From the NCBI GenBank assembly GCA_902619665.1, contig CACNFB010000002.1:1-64000 (forward strand): a stretch of 64,000 nt of DNA, written 5' to 3'. Every line of letters starts with the position of its first letter. The stretch's first letter is position 1. Positions 33,557 to 45,649 of the stretch are shown here, in pieces. The stretch comes from an uncultured Pelagibacteraceae bacterium (lineage in GTDB: Bacteria; Pseudomonadota; Alphaproteobacteria; Pelagibacterales; Pelagibacteraceae). The translations under genes were made by a program, and so were the position numbers. The notes beneath the pieces are model-generated. The model did not search any database, was not told where the DNA came from, and saw only the letters and a program-made list of their open reading frames with translations.

Positions 33557-36138
33557 TTAATTTTTTTCTTTTTACTTCTATCGTATTCTTTTCTTTTCTC
33601 AATTAAAATCAATGCCTCTTCCATTGTAAGTTCAGCTGGATCTTTCTCTTCAGGAATTGTAGCATTTAATGATTTGTATTTGATGTAGGGTCCGTATTGA
33701 CCTTTCATAATTCTAACTGGTTTTTTGTCTTCTGGATGCTCACCTAAATCTTTAATTATTGAGGATGAAATTCTTCCTGGTTTAGCCTCTGAAATTAAAG
33801 TTATCGCTCTATTTAATCCTATGTTAAATAATTCATCGATACTTTCTAATCTTGCAGATTTGTTATCACATTTTAAATATGGACCAAATCTTCCAACGTT
33901 AATTGTGATGTCTTTATCTAAGTCTGGATGTTTACCTATTATTTTAGGAAGTGAACATAAATATTTTGCCTTATCAAGATCAACATTTTCTATATCTAAA
34001 CCTTTTGGTATTGATACATTTTTAAAGTTACTTTCTTCTTTTTTTTTCTTTTTGTTTTTAGTTTTTGGTTTTTTAATATTTTCTATTTCTTCATCGCTTA
34101 GTTCGTATTGCAAATAAGGTCCAAATCTTCCATTTTTTAAATAAATATCTTTGCCTATATCATTTTTTCCTATCAATTTAGGTTCTGAAAGATTTGCTTG
34201 AGCAGCAGCTTTTGCTTTTGATAATGGTCTTGTATATTTACAATCTGGGTAATTAGAACAACCAATAAATGCGCCGCCTCTAAAGCTATTTTTTAAGCTT
34301 AATGTCCCTTCAACTGAAAACTTACAATCTTTATTGTATAATTTACAGCTTCTATCCACCTTACCATTACTATTTTTGTCAAAAATTAAACTTCCTAAAC
34401 TATCATTAAGTAGATCTAAAACTTCTCTAGTCCTTTTCTCTTTAACATTAGAGACATTTTCGTTAAAATCTTTCCAAAATTGATCTAAAACTTTTATCCA
34501 GTTTTCTTTCCCTGAGGTAATATCATCTAATTGATCTTCAAGTTTAGCAGTAAAATCATAGTCAACATATCTTGAAAATAGTTTCTCCAAAAAGGCAGAT
34601 AGTAATTTTCCTCTATCGGTTGGAAAAAATCTCTTATTTACTATATCAGCATATCCTCTATTAGATATAACAGAGATAATACTTGCATATGTTGAGGGAC
34701 GACCAATTCCTAATTCTTCTAATTTTTTAACTAAACTTGCTTCTGAAAAACGTGGAGGTGGTTGTGTAAAGTGCTGCTCGTCATTAAATTCTTTTATTTC
34801 GATTGGTCCTTTAGACACCTCAGGTAATATTTTTTCATCATCATTTTCATCAATTTTTTGGAGTTTTAAAAACCCATCAAATTTTATAGTTGAGCCACTA
34901 GATTTTAATATATTCTTACCATCCTCTGAGGTAATTAATATAGTTTTTCTATCAAATTTAGCTGGCTGCATTTGAGATGATAGAGCTCTAGACCAAATAA
35001 GATCATATAATTTGTACTGATCTGTACTTAAATATTTTTTTATACTTTCAGGTGAATTTTTTATTTCCGTTGGTCTGATTGCTTCATGTGCTTCTTGTGC
35101 ATTTTTTGCTTTTTTACCGGAATAATTATTAGCTTGTTCGGGAAGGTAATCGTCACCATAATTTTCCTCTATATATTTTCTAAATAATGGAATAGCTTCT
35201 TTAGATATATTGGTACCATCAGTCCTCATATAAGTTATTAAACCTTTGGTATCTCCATCTATCTCAATACCTTGATAGAGTCTCTGTGCAATTTGCATTG
35301 TTCTTGAAGCACCAAAACCTAATTTACTTGATGCAGATTGCTGGAGAGTTGAAGTTGTGAAAGGCCCTGATGGGTTTCTTGTATATATTTTTGAAGTTAT
35401 ATCTTTAATTGAATATTTTTTTTCCTTAATTTTTGATATGGCATTATTTATATCTTCTTTGTTTCTAAAACTAAATTTTTCAATTTTTTCTCCGTTTAAT
35501 TCAGATATTGATGAGGTTAAAATATTTTTTGAAGAAGTAATAAAATTTACATTTATTGTCCAAAATTCTTCTGGATTAAATACTTCAATTTCATGTTCTC
35601 TTTCGGTTAACAATCTTAAAGCTACTGATTGAACTCTACCAGCTGACTTCGAGCCTGGTAATTTAGTCCATAATATTGGTGAAATGTTAAAACCTACTAA
35701 ATAATCTAAAGCTCTTCTTGCCATGTAAGCGTCAACAAGTTGACCTTCAAGTGATCTAGGATTTTCTATGCCATTTATAACTGCTTTTTTTGTGATTTCG
35801 TTAAATACTACTCTTTCAATTTTTTTATCTTTAAGTATTTTTTTTTCATCTAAAAATTCTTTAACATGCCATGCTATTGCTTCTCCTTCACGATCAGGGT
35901 CTGTAGCTAAAATAATTTTATCAGAATCTTTTGCTACATCTGTAATTTCTTTTAAATATTTTTTCGAAAAACTATCTACTTCCCATATCATTTTGAATTT
36001 ATTTTCTGGATCTACAGATCCATTTTTAGATGGCAAATCTCTTATATGACCGTAGCTTGCAAGAACTGTATAATCTTTTCCTAAATATTTATTTATTGTT
36101 TTTGCTTTGGCTGGACTTTCAACAATGACTAAATTCAT
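33553..36138 (-). CDS. topA: DNA topoisomerase I
   Basis: MNLVIVESPAKAKTINKYLG; ATDPDREGEAIAWH; GLITYMRTDGTNIS; C-terminal zinc-ribbon and repeat modules. Confidence 0.98.
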   Translation of the reverse strand: MNLVIVESPAKAKTINKYLGKDYTVLASYGHIRDLPSKNGSVDPENKFKMIWEVDSFSKKYLKEITDVAKDSDKIILATDPDREGEAIAWHVKEFLDEKKILKDKKIERVVFNEITKKAVINGIENPRSLEGQLVDAYMARRALDYLVGFNISPILWTKLPGSKSAGRVQSVALRLLTEREHEIEVFNPEEFWTINVNFITSSKNILTSSISELNGEKIEKFSFRNKEDINNAISKIKEKKYSIKDITSKIYTRNPSGPFTTSTLQQSASSKLGFGASRTMQIAQRLYQGIEIDGDTKGLITYMRTDGTNISKEAIPLFRKYIEENYGDDYLPEQANNYSGKKAKNAQEAHEAIRPTEIKNSPESIKKYLSTDQYKLYDLIWSRALSSQMQPAKFDRKTILITSEDGKNILKSSGSTIKFDGFLKLQKIDENDDEKILPEVSKGPIEIKEFNDEQHFTQPPPRFSEASLVKKLEELGIGRPSTYASIISVISNRGYADIVNKRFFPTDRGKLLSAFLEKLFSRYVDYDFTAKLEDQLDDITSGKENWIKVLDQFWKDFNENVSNVKEKRTREVLDLLNDSLGSLIFDKNSNGKVDRSCKLYNKDCKFSVEGTLSLKNSFRGGAFIGCSNYPDCKYTRPLSKAKAAAQANLSEPKLIGKNDIGKDIYLKNGRFGPYLQYELSDEEIENIKKPKTKNKKKKKEESNFKNVSIPKGLDIENVDLDKAKYLCSLPKIIGKHPDLDKDITINVGRFGPYLKCDNKSARLESIDELFNIGLNRAITLISEAKPGRISSSIIKDLGEHPEDKKPVRIMKGQYGPYIKYKSLNATIPEEKDPAELTMEEALILIEKRKEYDRSKKKKIK

Positions 36139-36174
36139 TATTACAAAAGTACATTAAAGACCTAGATAGTCAAA

Positions 36175-36762
36175 TTAATAAATTTTTGTCTTAGATTCTG
36201 TCTTATTTATTAGGCGTTTTATATTTTCTCGGTGTGTATAAAAAATCATTATGAACATTATAAAGTAGAAATAATAAAAGGGATCAGAAATAAAAAAATA
36301 TTGAAAAAAAGGTATACAAAAACTAGATACAATTGAACTTAAAGAAGAGTATTTGAATATAAAAAAAATTAATAACCAGGTTACACAAAACACTGTTCCT
36401 GACAAATAATTTAAGCAAAATAAAATTCCAACATAAGTTGCAACACCCTTGCCACCTTTAAATTTAAGCCATACTGGAAAAACATGACCTATAAAAACTG
36501 ATAAAGAAGCTAAGTATAGTTGATCATTATAAAAAAAATTAACAATTAAAATAGGCACTACAGCTTTTAAAATATCTAAAGTTAATGTTAAATATCCTAT
36601 AAATTTATTTCCAGATCTTAAAACATTAGTTGCTCCAATATTTCCAGAACCTATTTTTCTTATATCTTTACCGATAAAAGTTTTAGTTAAGATAAGTCCA
36701 AAAGGAATAGAACCAAATAAATAAGAGATTATAATAATAAAAGTAATTTCTAAATTTAACAT
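36175..36762 (-). CDS. plsY: Acyl-phosphate glycerol-3-phosphate acyltransferase PlsY
   Basis: YLFGSIPFGLILTKTFIGKDIRKIGSGNIGATNVLRSG; KFKGGKGVATYVGI. Confidence 0.96.
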   Translation of the reverse strand: MLNLEITFIIIISYLFGSIPFGLILTKTFIGKDIRKIGSGNIGATNVLRSGNKFIGYLTLTLDILKAVVPILIVNFFYNDQLYLASLSVFIGHVFPVWLKFKGGKGVATYVGILFCLNYLSGTVFCVTWLLIFFIFKYSSLSSIVSSFCIPFFQYFFISDPFYYFYFIMFIMIFYTHRENIKRLINKTESKTKIY

Positions 36763-38045
36763 TTAAATAATTCTACTCCATTAATGAAAGTACTTAATAC
36801 TTTGCCTTGTAGTTTTTTGTCCTCTATACAAGTATTCTTAGATTTTGATATCATTTTTTCTTTTTTAACTACCCACGGCTTATATATATCAACAATACAT
36901 AAGTCAGCATCACTTCCTACAGAAAGACTTCCTTTATCAATTTTTAAAATTTTAGCTGGATTACTTGTCAGGCACTCAATTATCTTATTTAATTTTATTG
37001 ATCCGTTGTGAAATAATTCTAATGCAAGTGGTAAAAGAGTTTCTACACCAGAGGCACCTGTAGCAGCTTGAGAAAATGTTAATCTTTTTGACTCTTCATC
37101 TTCAGGCTTATGATCTGAAACAATAACATCTATCAAATTTTGGTTTATACCCTTTATTAGAGACAATCTGTCCTCTTCTGTCCTTAGAGGAGGGGATAAC
37201 TTAAGGAAGGTACGAAAGTCTCCTATATCATTTTGATTTAATGATAAATTATTAATCGAAACACCAGTTGTAAATTTTACAATTTCTTTTCTATCTTTAA
37301 TTATTTCAACAGACTTTTTTGATGATATTTGAGCAATATGATATCTACAATTGAAATCTTCTAGCAAAGTTAAATCTCTTTCTACAATAATTTTTTCTGC
37401 ATAGTCGGGTATACCTTGAAGACCTAGTTTGGTTGCAATTATCCCGTCATTTACTTGTCCATCTTTTGATAATTCATTATCCTCTGCATGTTGAATTACT
37501 AATGCATCTAAATCAAAAGCAGATCTCATAATTCTGGACATTAATCTTGTATTTTGAATAGTTTGTGTACCATCTGTATAACCTATTATTCCTTTTTTAT
37601 TTAAAAGTCCAAATTCATTCATATTAGTTCCTTCCAGACCTTTTGTTAAACTTGCGGTTGGAAATATATTAATCTTTGATTTATCTCTTCCTCTTCTTTT
37701 AAGAAAGTCAACCATAGAAACATTATCTATAACAGGGGAAGTATTTGGCATTGTAACAACAGATGTAACACCTCCAGCTAGCGCTGCATTGCTCAATGTT
37801 CTAAAATTTTCCTTATATTCATAACCTGGCTCACCCACAAATACCCTCATATCAACAAGACCAGGAAATATAAATTTTTCTTTAAGATCTGTATATTTTT
37901 CTCTTGAAGGAATATTATTCTGGTTTACCTTTTTACCTATAGCTTCAATTTTTCCATTTTCACCAATAATCAAACCGCCTATTTCATCTATAGAGTTTTT
38001 AGGATCTATTATTTTTGCATTTAAAAAATATTGTTTTTTCATCAT
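36756..38045 (-). CDS. pyrC: Dihydroorotase
   Basis: [59 protein letters not shown]. The metal-binding HxH region reads MRVFVGEPG instead of DxHxHxREPG, so it may be a PyrC' -type inactive paralogue. Confidence 0.88.
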   Translation of the reverse strand: MMKKQYFLNAKIIDPKNSIDEIGGLIIGENGKIEAIGKKVNQNNIPSREKYTDLKEKFIFPGLVDMRVFVGEPGYEYKENFRTLSNAALAGGVTSVVTMPNTSPVIDNVSMVDFLKRRGRDKSKINIFPTASLTKGLEGTNMNEFGLLNKKGIIGYTDGTQTIQNTRLMSRIMRSAFDLDALVIQHAEDNELSKDGQVNDGIIATKLGLQGIPDYAEKIIVERDLTLLEDFNCRYHIAQISSKKSVEIIKDRKEIVKFTTGVSINNLSLNQNDIGDFRTFLKLSPPLRTEEDRLSLIKGINQNLIDVIVSDHKPEDEESKRLTFSQAATGASGVETLLPLALELFHNGSIKLNKIIECLTSNPAKILKIDKGSLSVGSDADLCIVDIYKPWVVKKEKMISKSKNTCIEDKKLQGKVLSTFINGVELFKC

Positions 38046-38980
38046 TCACAAAATAATTTTAGACAAGCCATTCTTACAGCAACACCTAATTCAACCTGTT
38101 CTTTAATTACACTTTTATTAATGTCATCAGCTAATTTTGTATCAATTTCTATTCCCCTATTCATAGGACCAGGGTGCATAATAATAGCATCACTTTTTGC
38201 TTTCTCTAATTTATCTGGTGTAAGTCCATAATATTCATAATACTCTCTATTTGATGAAAGGAATGAACTTGTCATTCTTTCATTTTGTAATCTTAACATC
38301 ATCACAATGTCACAATCTTTCACTCCTTCTTTCATATTTGTAAAAGTATTGACACCAAATTTTTCTAGATCTTTTGGCATCAAATTAGATGGTGCAACTA
38401 TATTTATGTCTGCACCCAACATATTTAATAAATAAATATTTGATCTAGCAACTCTTGAATGAAGTATATCCCCACAAATTGCAATTTTAAGTCCTTCTAT
38501 TTTATTTTTTTTCTCCATAATTGTTAAAGCATCAAGCAATGCTTGAGTTGGATGTTCTCTTCTGCCATCTCCTGCATTTAATACCGCACAATTAACTTTT
38601 TGTGACAATAAATTGGATGCACCCGAGTCTTGATGCCTTACAACAATAATATCAGGGTGCATCGCATTTAAAGTCATTGCAGTGTCTATCAAAGTTTCTC
38701 CTTTTTTAATTGCTGAATTTGTTATATTCATAGACATAACATCAGCACCTAATCTCTTTCCAGCAAGCTCAAACGAACTTTGAGTTCTAGTTGATGGTTC
38801 AAAAAATAAATTTATTTGTGTTTTACCTCTCAAAATATCTATTTTTTTATTTTTACTTTTGTTCAAAGCTATAAAGTTTTTTGATTCTGAAAGAATAGTT
38901 TTTACATCAGAGATTGATAGATCTTGAATACCTAGGAGATGTTTTTTTGAAATTTTAACAGCGTTTTTTGAATTGGCCAT
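38042..38980 (-). CDS. pyrB: Aspartate carbamoyltransferase catalytic subunit
   Basis: [52 protein letters not shown]. Confidence 0.98.
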   Translation of the reverse strand: MANSKNAVKISKKHLLGIQDLSISDVKTILSESKNFIALNKSKNKKIDILRGKTQINLFFEPSTRTQSSFELAGKRLGADVMSMNITNSAIKKGETLIDTAMTLNAMHPDIIVVRHQDSGASNLLSQKVNCAVLNAGDGRREHPTQALLDALTIMEKKNKIEGLKIAICGDILHSRVARSNIYLLNMLGADINIVAPSNLMPKDLEKFGVNTFTNMKEGVKDCDIVMMLRLQNERMTSSFLSSNREYYEYYGLTPDKLEKAKSDAIIMHPGPMNRGIEIDTKLADDINKSVIKEQVELGVAVRMACLKLFCE

Positions 38981-39021
38981 TAAAACTAACTCTATAACTT
39001 CAAAGCATGTTTAATGCAAGC

Positions 39022-39477
39022 TTAATTATTGAGATAATCGATTGCGCCTTGTAAAATGAATGATGCAGCATTTTCATCAATTTTTTTCTCTCTTTTTGTT
39101 ACGTTGACGTCTAATTCTTTAGAGATATTAAAAGCACCTTTGGTTGACATTCTCTCATCCCAAAGCACAACATCAATTTTTAGGTTTTTTGATATAATAT
39201 TAGCTTTATCGGCAACAGATTGAGCTGCCCTTCCTACACTGCCATCCATATTAATTGGGTATCCAATTATAATTCCAGACACATTATTTTCATAAATAAT
39301 GTTTGTTAATTGGTCCAATAGATATTGCATATTTCTATAATCTATTGTTTTAAATGGAGTAGATATTTTTCTTCTATCATCACAAATTGCTACACCTATA
39401 CGTTTTGACCCTAAATCCAAACCAATTAATCTCGCATTAATGTCAATTTTTTTCTTAAGATGCTCAATAGTGATCAT
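39022..39477 (-). CDS. ruvX: YqgF/RuvX Holliday-junction-resolvase-like protein
   Basis: RLIGLDLGSKRIGVAICD; WDERMSTKGA. Confidence 0.93.
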   Translation of the reverse strand: MITIEHLKKKIDINARLIGLDLGSKRIGVAICDDRRKISTPFKTIDYRNMQYLLDQLTNIIYENNVSGIIIGYPINMDGSVGRAAQSVADKANIISKNLKIDVVLWDERMSTKGAFNISKELDVNVTKREKKIDENAASFILQGAIDYLNN

Positions 39478-39522
39478 ATTGTATTTTTCAGATTTAATGA
39501 TAGTTTTTGATATTCATATCAT

Positions 39523-39810
39523 ATGACAATTGATCTTAAAACAGTAAAGCACATATCTAAATTATCTAGGATTTCAATCGATGATAATAAAGCTAAAAAA
39601 TTAGGCAAAGATTTAAATTCAATTTTTTCTTTTATTGAAAAATTAAATGAATTAGATACAAAAAATACTGAACCATTAACCTCAATTGCTGAAACTACAT
39701 TAAAACTACGTAAAGACGAAATAAAATCTGAAAATATTCGTGAGGATATTTTAAAAAATTCACCAGACAAAAATAAAGATTTTTTTGTTGTGCCTAAGGT
39801 AGTTGAATGA
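39523..39810 (+). CDS. gatC: Asp/Glu-tRNA amidotransferase subunit C
   Basis: VKHISKLSRISIDDNKAKKLGKDLNSIFSFIEKLNELDT; upstream of gatA. Confidence 0.95.
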   Translation: MTIDLKTVKHISKLSRISIDDNKAKKLGKDLNSIFSFIEKLNELDTKNTEPLTSIAETTLKLRKDEIKSENIREDILKNSPDKNKDFFVVPKVVE

Positions 39811-41267
39811 TGAGCAATATAACAGATTTAAAATTAGTTGAACTTGTAGACAAAATTAAAAAAAAAGAATTATCATCAACCGAGGCAACTATTGCTTTTA
39901 TTGAAAGATCGAAAAAATCAAAAAAACTTAATGCTTATATTTCTGAAAATTATGAAAATGCAATTAAAAAAGCAAAAATATTTGATCAAAAACCAGACTT
40001 TAAAAAAAAATTACCTGGTATACCTATTGCCGTAAAAGACTTGTTTTGTACAAAAAATATTAGAACTACAGCTGGAAGTAAAATTCTTGAAAATTTTATT
40101 CCAACTTATGAATCAACAGTAACGCAAAATATTTTAGATGAAGGAGGTATTGTAATTGGAAAGTTAAACTGTGATGAATTTGCAATGGGCTCTTCTAATG
40201 AAACTAGTTATTTTGGGAACGTACAAAATCCAGTATCTGAGAATTTAGTACCTGGTGGATCTTCTGGAGGATCATCATCAGCACTGGCTGCAAAATTAAC
40301 TCCAGCAACAATAGGTACAGATACAGGTGGATCCATTAGACAACCAGCGTCCTTTACCGGTACAGTTGGTCTAAAGCCAACATACGGTAGTTGCTCCAGG
40401 TATGGTATAGTAGCATTTGCATCATCTTTGGATCAAGCAGGACCCATGACTCATGATGTCAGAGATTGTTCTTTAATGTTCGAAATTATGAGTACTTACG
40501 ATACAAAAGATTCAACTTCTGTTGATTTCAAAAGAGAAAATTATTTAAATAATTTAAATGAGAATATTAAAGGAAAAAAAATAGGCATACCAAAAGAGTA
40601 TAGAGTTGATGGAATGCCAAAAGAAATTGATGAGCTATGGGAAAAAGGAATAAAAATTATTAAAGAAAATGGAGGTCAAATTATTGAGATAAGTTTACCT
40701 AATACTAATTATGCTTTACCAACATATTATATTGTAGCTCCTGCAGAAGCCTCATCAAATCTTGCTCGATACGATGGTGTAAAATATGGTTTTAGATCAA
40801 AAGGTGAAAATCTTATAGACATGTACGAAAAAACAAGATCAGAGGGCTTTGGTGATGAAGTGAAGCGAAGAATTATGATTGGAACATATGTTTTATCATC
40901 AGGCTATTATGATGCATATTATTTAAAAGCACAAAAAGTAAGAAGACTAATCAAAAATGATTTTGATGAGGCTTATAAAAAAGTAGACGCTATATTAACC
41001 CCATCTACGCCAAACTCTGCTTTTAAGATTGGAGAGAAACTAAACGATCCAGTATCAATGTATTTGAATGATATTTTCACAGTTCCAATTAATCTTGCAG
41101 GCTTACCTGCTATATCAATTCCAGCGGGTCATGATAAAAAAGGCTACCCACTAGGTTTACAAGTTATTGGAAAGGCATTTGATGAGCAAAGTATTTTAAA
41201 TATCGCATTTGCTTTAGAAAAAAATATAAGCTTTAAAAATAATATAACTGATTGGTGGATTAAGTGA
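39807..41267 (+). CDS. gatA: Asp/Glu-tRNA amidotransferase subunit A
   Basis: Amidase signature [47 protein letters not shown]. Confidence 0.98.
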   Translation: MMSNITDLKLVELVDKIKKKELSSTEATIAFIERSKKSKKLNAYISENYENAIKKAKIFDQKPDFKKKLPGIPIAVKDLFCTKNIRTTAGSKILENFIPTYESTVTQNILDEGGIVIGKLNCDEFAMGSSNETSYFGNVQNPVSENLVPGGSSGGSSSALAAKLTPATIGTDTGGSIRQPASFTGTVGLKPTYGSCSRYGIVAFASSLDQAGPMTHDVRDCSLMFEIMSTYDTKDSTSVDFKRENYLNNLNENIKGKKIGIPKEYRVDGMPKEIDELWEKGIKIIKENGGQIIEISLPNTNYALPTYYIVAPAEASSNLARYDGVKYGFRSKGENLIDMYEKTRSEGFGDEVKRRIMIGTYVLSSGYYDAYYLKAQKVRRLIKNDFDEAYKKVDAILTPSTPNSAFKIGEKLNDPVSMYLNDIFTVPINLAGLPAISIPAGHDKKGYPLGLQVIGKAFDEQSILNIAFALEKNISFKNNITDWWIK

Positions 41268-42730
41268 GTAAAAATAATGGTGAATATTTAATAATAAGAA
41301 ATGATAACAAATATGAAGTTATTATTGGTCTTGAAGTTCATGCACAAGTCTTATCTGAGTCTAAATTATTTTCAACTTCATCAACAAAATTTGGATCAGA
41401 ACCTAATACTCAAGTTAGCTTGGTCGATGCAGCATTTCCAGGAATGTTGCCAGTAATTAATGAACATTGTATTAAACAAGCTGTTAAGACAGGCATTGGA
41501 TTAAAAGCTAAGATTAATAAAAGATCAATATTTGATCGAAAAAATTATTTTTATGCTGATTTGCCTCAAGGTTATCAAATTTCTCAATATAAAGATCCAA
41601 TTGTAGGTGAGGGATCTGTTACATTAGATATGCCTAATGGAGAAATAAATATTGGTATTGAAAGACTTCATTTGGAGCAAGATGCAGGAAAAAGCATCCA
41701 TGATATAGATCCTCAAAACACATTAGTTGACTTAAATAGATCAGGCGTAGCTTTGATGGAAATAGTTAGCAAACCTGATTTAAGATCTTTAGATGAAGTA
41801 AATGCATATATTAAAAAATTAAGATCGATAATGAGATATTTAGGAACTTGTGATGGTAATATGCAAGAAGGCTCATTAAGAGCTGACGTAAACGTTTCTG
41901 TGCGAAAAAAAGGAGATAAAAAACTAGGCACTAGATGTGAAATTAAAAATGTCAATTCAATAAAATTTATGCAAATGGCAATAGATTTCGAAGCTAATCG
42001 TCAAGTAGACGTAATTGAAGAGGGTGGCTCTATTAATCAAGAAACTAGATTATTTGATACCAAAAAAAATGAAACAAGATCTATGAGATCTAAAGAAGAC
42101 GCACATGATTATAGATATTTTCCTGATCCTGATCTTTTACCACTTGAATTAAATGATAATTATATAGATCAAATAAAAAAAGATATTCCTGAGCTTCCAG
42201 ATGAAAAAAAGAAAAGATTTATTGAAAAATTTAAACTATCACCTTATGAAGCAAATATATTGGTTTCAGATATTGAAATATCAAAATATTTTGAAGAAGT
42301 TTCAAAAAACTCTGATGTAAAATTAGCTACAAACTGGATAACAGGTGAATTATTTGCATTATTAAACGAAAAAAATATTGAAATAACAGAAAGTCCAATT
42401 TCCTCTAAAAATTTATCAAAATTAATTAATTTAATCAAAGATGGAACTATTTCAGGTAAGATTGCTAAATCTGTGTTTGAAATAATGAGAGATGGAGATA
42501 AAGATCCAACAATTATTGTAGAGGAAAAAGGTTTAAAACAACAAAGTGATCCTAAGGAATTAGAAAATTTAATTAATAAAGTAATTACCGAAAACCCAAA
42601 AAATGTTGAAGCTTATAAATCAGGAAAAGATAAATTATTTGGTTTTTTTGTTGGTCAAGTAATGAAAAATTCAAATGGTAAAGCAAATCCAAAACTTGTT
42701 AATGAAATTTTGAAAAAAAAATTGAATTAA
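41264..42730 (+). CDS. gatB: Asp/Glu-tRNA amidotransferase subunit B
   Basis: [47 protein letters not shown]. Confidence 0.98.
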   Translation: MSKNNGEYLIIRNDNKYEVIIGLEVHAQVLSESKLFSTSSTKFGSEPNTQVSLVDAAFPGMLPVINEHCIKQAVKTGIGLKAKINKRSIFDRKNYFYADLPQGYQISQYKDPIVGEGSVTLDMPNGEINIGIERLHLEQDAGKSIHDIDPQNTLVDLNRSGVALMEIVSKPDLRSLDEVNAYIKKLRSIMRYLGTCDGNMQEGSLRADVNVSVRKKGDKKLGTRCEIKNVNSIKFMQMAIDFEANRQVDVIEEGGSINQETRLFDTKKNETRSMRSKEDAHDYRYFPDPDLLPLELNDNYIDQIKKDIPELPDEKKKRFIEKFKLSPYEANILVSDIEISKYFEEVSKNSDVKLATNWITGELFALLNEKNIEITESPISSKNLSKLINLIKDGTISGKIAKSVFEIMRDGDKDPTIIVEEKGLKQQSDPKELENLINKVITENPKNVEAYKSGKDKLFGFFVGQVMKNSNGKANPKLVNEILKKKLN

Positions 42731-42731
42731 A

Positions 42732-43388
42732 ATGGGTTCAAACATTAAGATTACAAACGAACTCGAGGAATATATAAACAATCATTCTTATAAACTAAAT
42801 CCGATTCAGAAAGAGATTATTAAATATAACGAAACCTTGGGTGAAAAGAAAAAAATGCAAATTTCGTTAAGTCAATGTCATCTATTACACTTAATAATAA
42901 AATTATATAATCCTAAAAAAATTTTAGAGATTGGAACATTTACAGGTTTAAGTACTTTAACAATGGGATTAGCTATGAATAACGATTCAAATTTAATAGC
43001 TATAGACAAAAATAAACAAACTTCTGAAATAGCTAAAAATTTTTTTGATAAAGCTAATCTTGAAAATAAAATAAATCTTTTAGTAAAAAATGCCAGTGAT
43101 GGACTTGATGAACTTCTTAAAAATAAAGAAGTTTTTGACTTAGTATTTATTGATGCAGATAAGAAAAATTATATAAATTACTTTGAAAAATCTTTAAAAA
43201 TGTTAAAAAAATCAGGGATAATCATAACAGATAATGTTTTATGGTACGGTGACGTTATAGATAAAAATAAAAATGACAAACTTACGATTAAAATTCGGGA
43301 ATTTAATTCACATATCAATAAAGACAATAGAGTAGAAAATATCATTTTACCTATTGGTGATGGTCTATCAGTTTGTAGAAAATTATAA
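42732..43388 (+). CDS. Class I SAM-dependent O-methyltransferase (caffeoyl-CoA OMT-like)
   Basis: KKILEIGTFTGLSTLTMGLA; FDLVFIDADKKNYINYFE; IITDNVLWYGDV. Confidence 0.88.
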   Translation: MGSNIKITNELEEYINNHSYKLNPIQKEIIKYNETLGEKKKMQISLSQCHLLHLIIKLYNPKKILEIGTFTGLSTLTMGLAMNNDSNLIAIDKNKQTSEIAKNFFDKANLENKINLLVKNASDGLDELLKNKEVFDLVFIDADKKNYINYFEKSLKMLKKSGIIITDNVLWYGDVIDKNKNDKLTIKIREFNSHINKDNRVENIILPIGDGLSVCRKL

Positions 43389-44287
43389 TGTATAATATTT
43401 TTGGTTTTTACAAATTTAAAAAGATTACAAATCTTAAAAAGAAAAAAAAATTACTTGATAACTACCTAAAACAAGAAAATTTTAGAGGGACTATAATATT
43501 ATCTCCTGAAGGTGTAAATGGAACAATAAGCTTTAATATTGGAAGATATATTTCAATAAAAAAAAATATAAAAATAATTTTAAATTTAAAGAATTTTGAT
43601 AGCGAAAATTTATCACATTATAAATATCAAGCTTTTCACAAAGGTAAAATTAAAATTAAAAAAGAACTTGTTCCTATTGGTATTAAATTAAAAAAAAGAA
43701 TTATTAATAATCAAATTGATCCTGAAAATTGGAATAATTTTATTAAAAAAAAAAATACTGTCGTTATTGATACAAGAAAAAACTTTGAATTTAGAGTTGG
43801 TACTTTTAAAGGATCAATAAATCCAAAACTGAATAATTTTAGAGACTTTCCAAAATATTTTAAATCATTAAAAAAAAATAATAACATAGGTATGTTTTGT
43901 ACTGGTGGTATTAGATGTGAAAAGGCAAGTTTTTATTTGAGAAATAAAGGTTTTAAAAATGTTTATCAATTAAATGGAGGTATCATTAATTATTTAAATA
44001 AAGTTGATAAAAAAAAAAGTTTATGGAAAGGTGATTGTTTTGTCTTTGACAATAGAGTATCGGTAAGGCATGGCCTAAAGCCTGGTAATTTAAAAATTTG
44101 TGCTGGTTGCAGAGAACCTATTACAAAATTAGAAAAAAAAAATAAGCAATATGAAAAAGGAGTTAGCTGTTCTAATTGTTTTCATAAATTAACTGATAAA
44201 CAAAAACAAAGATTTCGTATGAGACAAAAACAAATAGACCTATCAAAAAAGAAAGGTCAAAAATATTTTTATCAAATTGAAAAATAA
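43388..44287 (+). CDS. trhO: TrhO/YceA-type rhodanese-domain tRNA uridine hydroxylase
   Basis: GTIILSPEGVNGTIS; GMFCTGGIRCEKASFYLRNKGFKNVYQLNGGI; C-terminal Cys-rich CAGCR...CSNC. Confidence 0.9.
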   Translation: MYNIFGFYKFKKITNLKKKKKLLDNYLKQENFRGTIILSPEGVNGTISFNIGRYISIKKNIKIILNLKNFDSENLSHYKYQAFHKGKIKIKKELVPIGIKLKKRIINNQIDPENWNNFIKKKNTVVIDTRKNFEFRVGTFKGSINPKLNNFRDFPKYFKSLKKNNNIGMFCTGGIRCEKASFYLRNKGFKNVYQLNGGIINYLNKVDKKKSLWKGDCFVFDNRVSVRHGLKPGNLKICAGCREPITKLEKKNKQYEKGVSCSNCFHKLTDKQKQRFRMRQKQIDLSKKKGQKYFYQIEK

Positions 44288-44293
44288 AATAAT

Positions 44294-45649
44294 ATGTACA
44301 AAAAAATTAATTTATTAAGAGATCCTATTTGGCCATTATTAAGAAAAGTAACAATTCCTGCTAGTATAGGATCATTATTTCAAACTTTTTATAATTTAGT
44401 TGATACTTATTTCGCTGGTAAAATATCACCTGAAGCTCTTAGTGCTTTGGCTAAATCTTTTCCAATATATTTTATCATAATTGCAATTGGTGTTGGGGTA
44501 GGTGCTGCTACAAATACTTTAATTGGGAACTCAATTGGTGAAAAGAATGAAAAAAGAGCATCAATGTATGTTGGACAATCTTTTCTGTATGCTGTTTTTG
44601 TATCATTTTTAGTTACTTTTGTTGGTTTGAATATATCAAATTTTTTATTGGGGCTAATGGGATCCAGTTTAGAAAATATTTTATTAACAAGAGAGTATCT
44701 GGATATAATATTTTATTGCACTGTTTTAGTTTTAATACAGACATCTTTAAATGGTGCCCTAAATGCTCAAGGAGATACCAAGAGTTACAGAAACGTTTTA
44801 ATTTTTACCTTTTTTTTAAACATAATCTTAAATCCTATATTCATATTTGGATATGGTTTTATACCTGCCTTTGGTATTTCTGGAATTGCTATAGCAACCG
44901 TTATATGTCAATTTTTAGGTGCGACGTATTTAATTTACAAAGTTTATTGTTGTAAATTAAAAAAGTATCTATTTTATGAATGTTTTAAACCAAAATTTTT
45001 TTATTTTAGAAACTTAATATTTCAATCTGTTCCGGTTATGTTTAGTATGCTTTTAATTGGTGTTGGTTTGTTTAATGTTTTGTATTTTGTAGGAAAATTC
45101 GGTGATTTGGCAGCAGCCGGTTATGGTACCGCTTTAAGAATTGAACAAGTTTTTTTGTTACCAGTTATTGGATTAAATACAGCTGTACTTTCTATCTCAA
45201 GTCAAAATTTTGGAGCTAAAAATTATGAGCGAATTAGAGAATTATATTTAAAAGCTCTCAAATTTGGTTGTTCTTTTATGACATTAGCAGGTATCATAAT
45301 TTATTTAAATGCATCATTCCTAATAAGTTTATTCACAGATGATTTAAATACAATTAGTTATGGTACAATTTATTTAAAAATTGCAGCTTTAATAGGCCCT
45401 ATTTATCCTACTTTCTTTATAACAACAGCCTTATTTCAATCAGTAAAAAAACCAATATATAGTTTATACCTTGGTATCTTAAGATTAACCGCTCTACCAT
45501 TTTTGTGCTTATGGTATGTAATAAATATTAAAGATGGATCATATGAAGATATTTTCTACACTTTATTATTCACTAATTGGTTTATGGGATTGTGTATATT
45601 ATTCTTTATTGGATCTTTTTTTAATTCAGTATTTCAAAAAACTAGTTAG
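44294..45649 (+). CDS. MATE-family efflux transporter
   Basis: IPASIGSLFQTFYNLVDTYFAGKISPEALSALA; about 12 hydrophobic segments. Confidence 0.9.
   Translation: MYKKINLLRDPIWPLLRKVTIPASIGSLFQTFYNLVDTYFAGKISPEALSALAKSFPIYFIIIAIGVGVGAATNTLIGNSIGEKNEKRASMYVGQSFLYAVFVSFLVTFVGLNISNFLLGLMGSSLENILLTREYLDIIFYCTVLVLIQTSLNGALNAQGDTKSYRNVLIFTFFLNIILNPIFIFGYGFIPAFGISGIAIATVICQFLGATYLIYKVYCCKLKKYLFYECFKPKFFYFRNLIFQSVPVMFSMLLIGVGLFNVLYFVGKFGDLAAAGYGTALRIEQVFLLPVIGLNTAVLSISSQNFGAKNYERIRELYLKALKFGCSFMTLAGIIIYLNASFLISLFTDDLNTISYGTIYLKIAALIGPIYPTFFITTALFQSVKKPIYSLYLGILRLTALPFLCLWYVINIKDGSYEDIFYTLLFTNWFMGLCILFFIGSFFNSVFQKTS

Noticed and set aside
33725-34117. 130-aa plus-strand ORF opposite topA
   Set aside because: Antisense of conserved topA C-terminal repeats; no start context or motif support.
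44716-44955. 79-aa plus-strand ORF inside the MATE gene
   Set aside because: Alternative frame within an intact transporter; likely chance.
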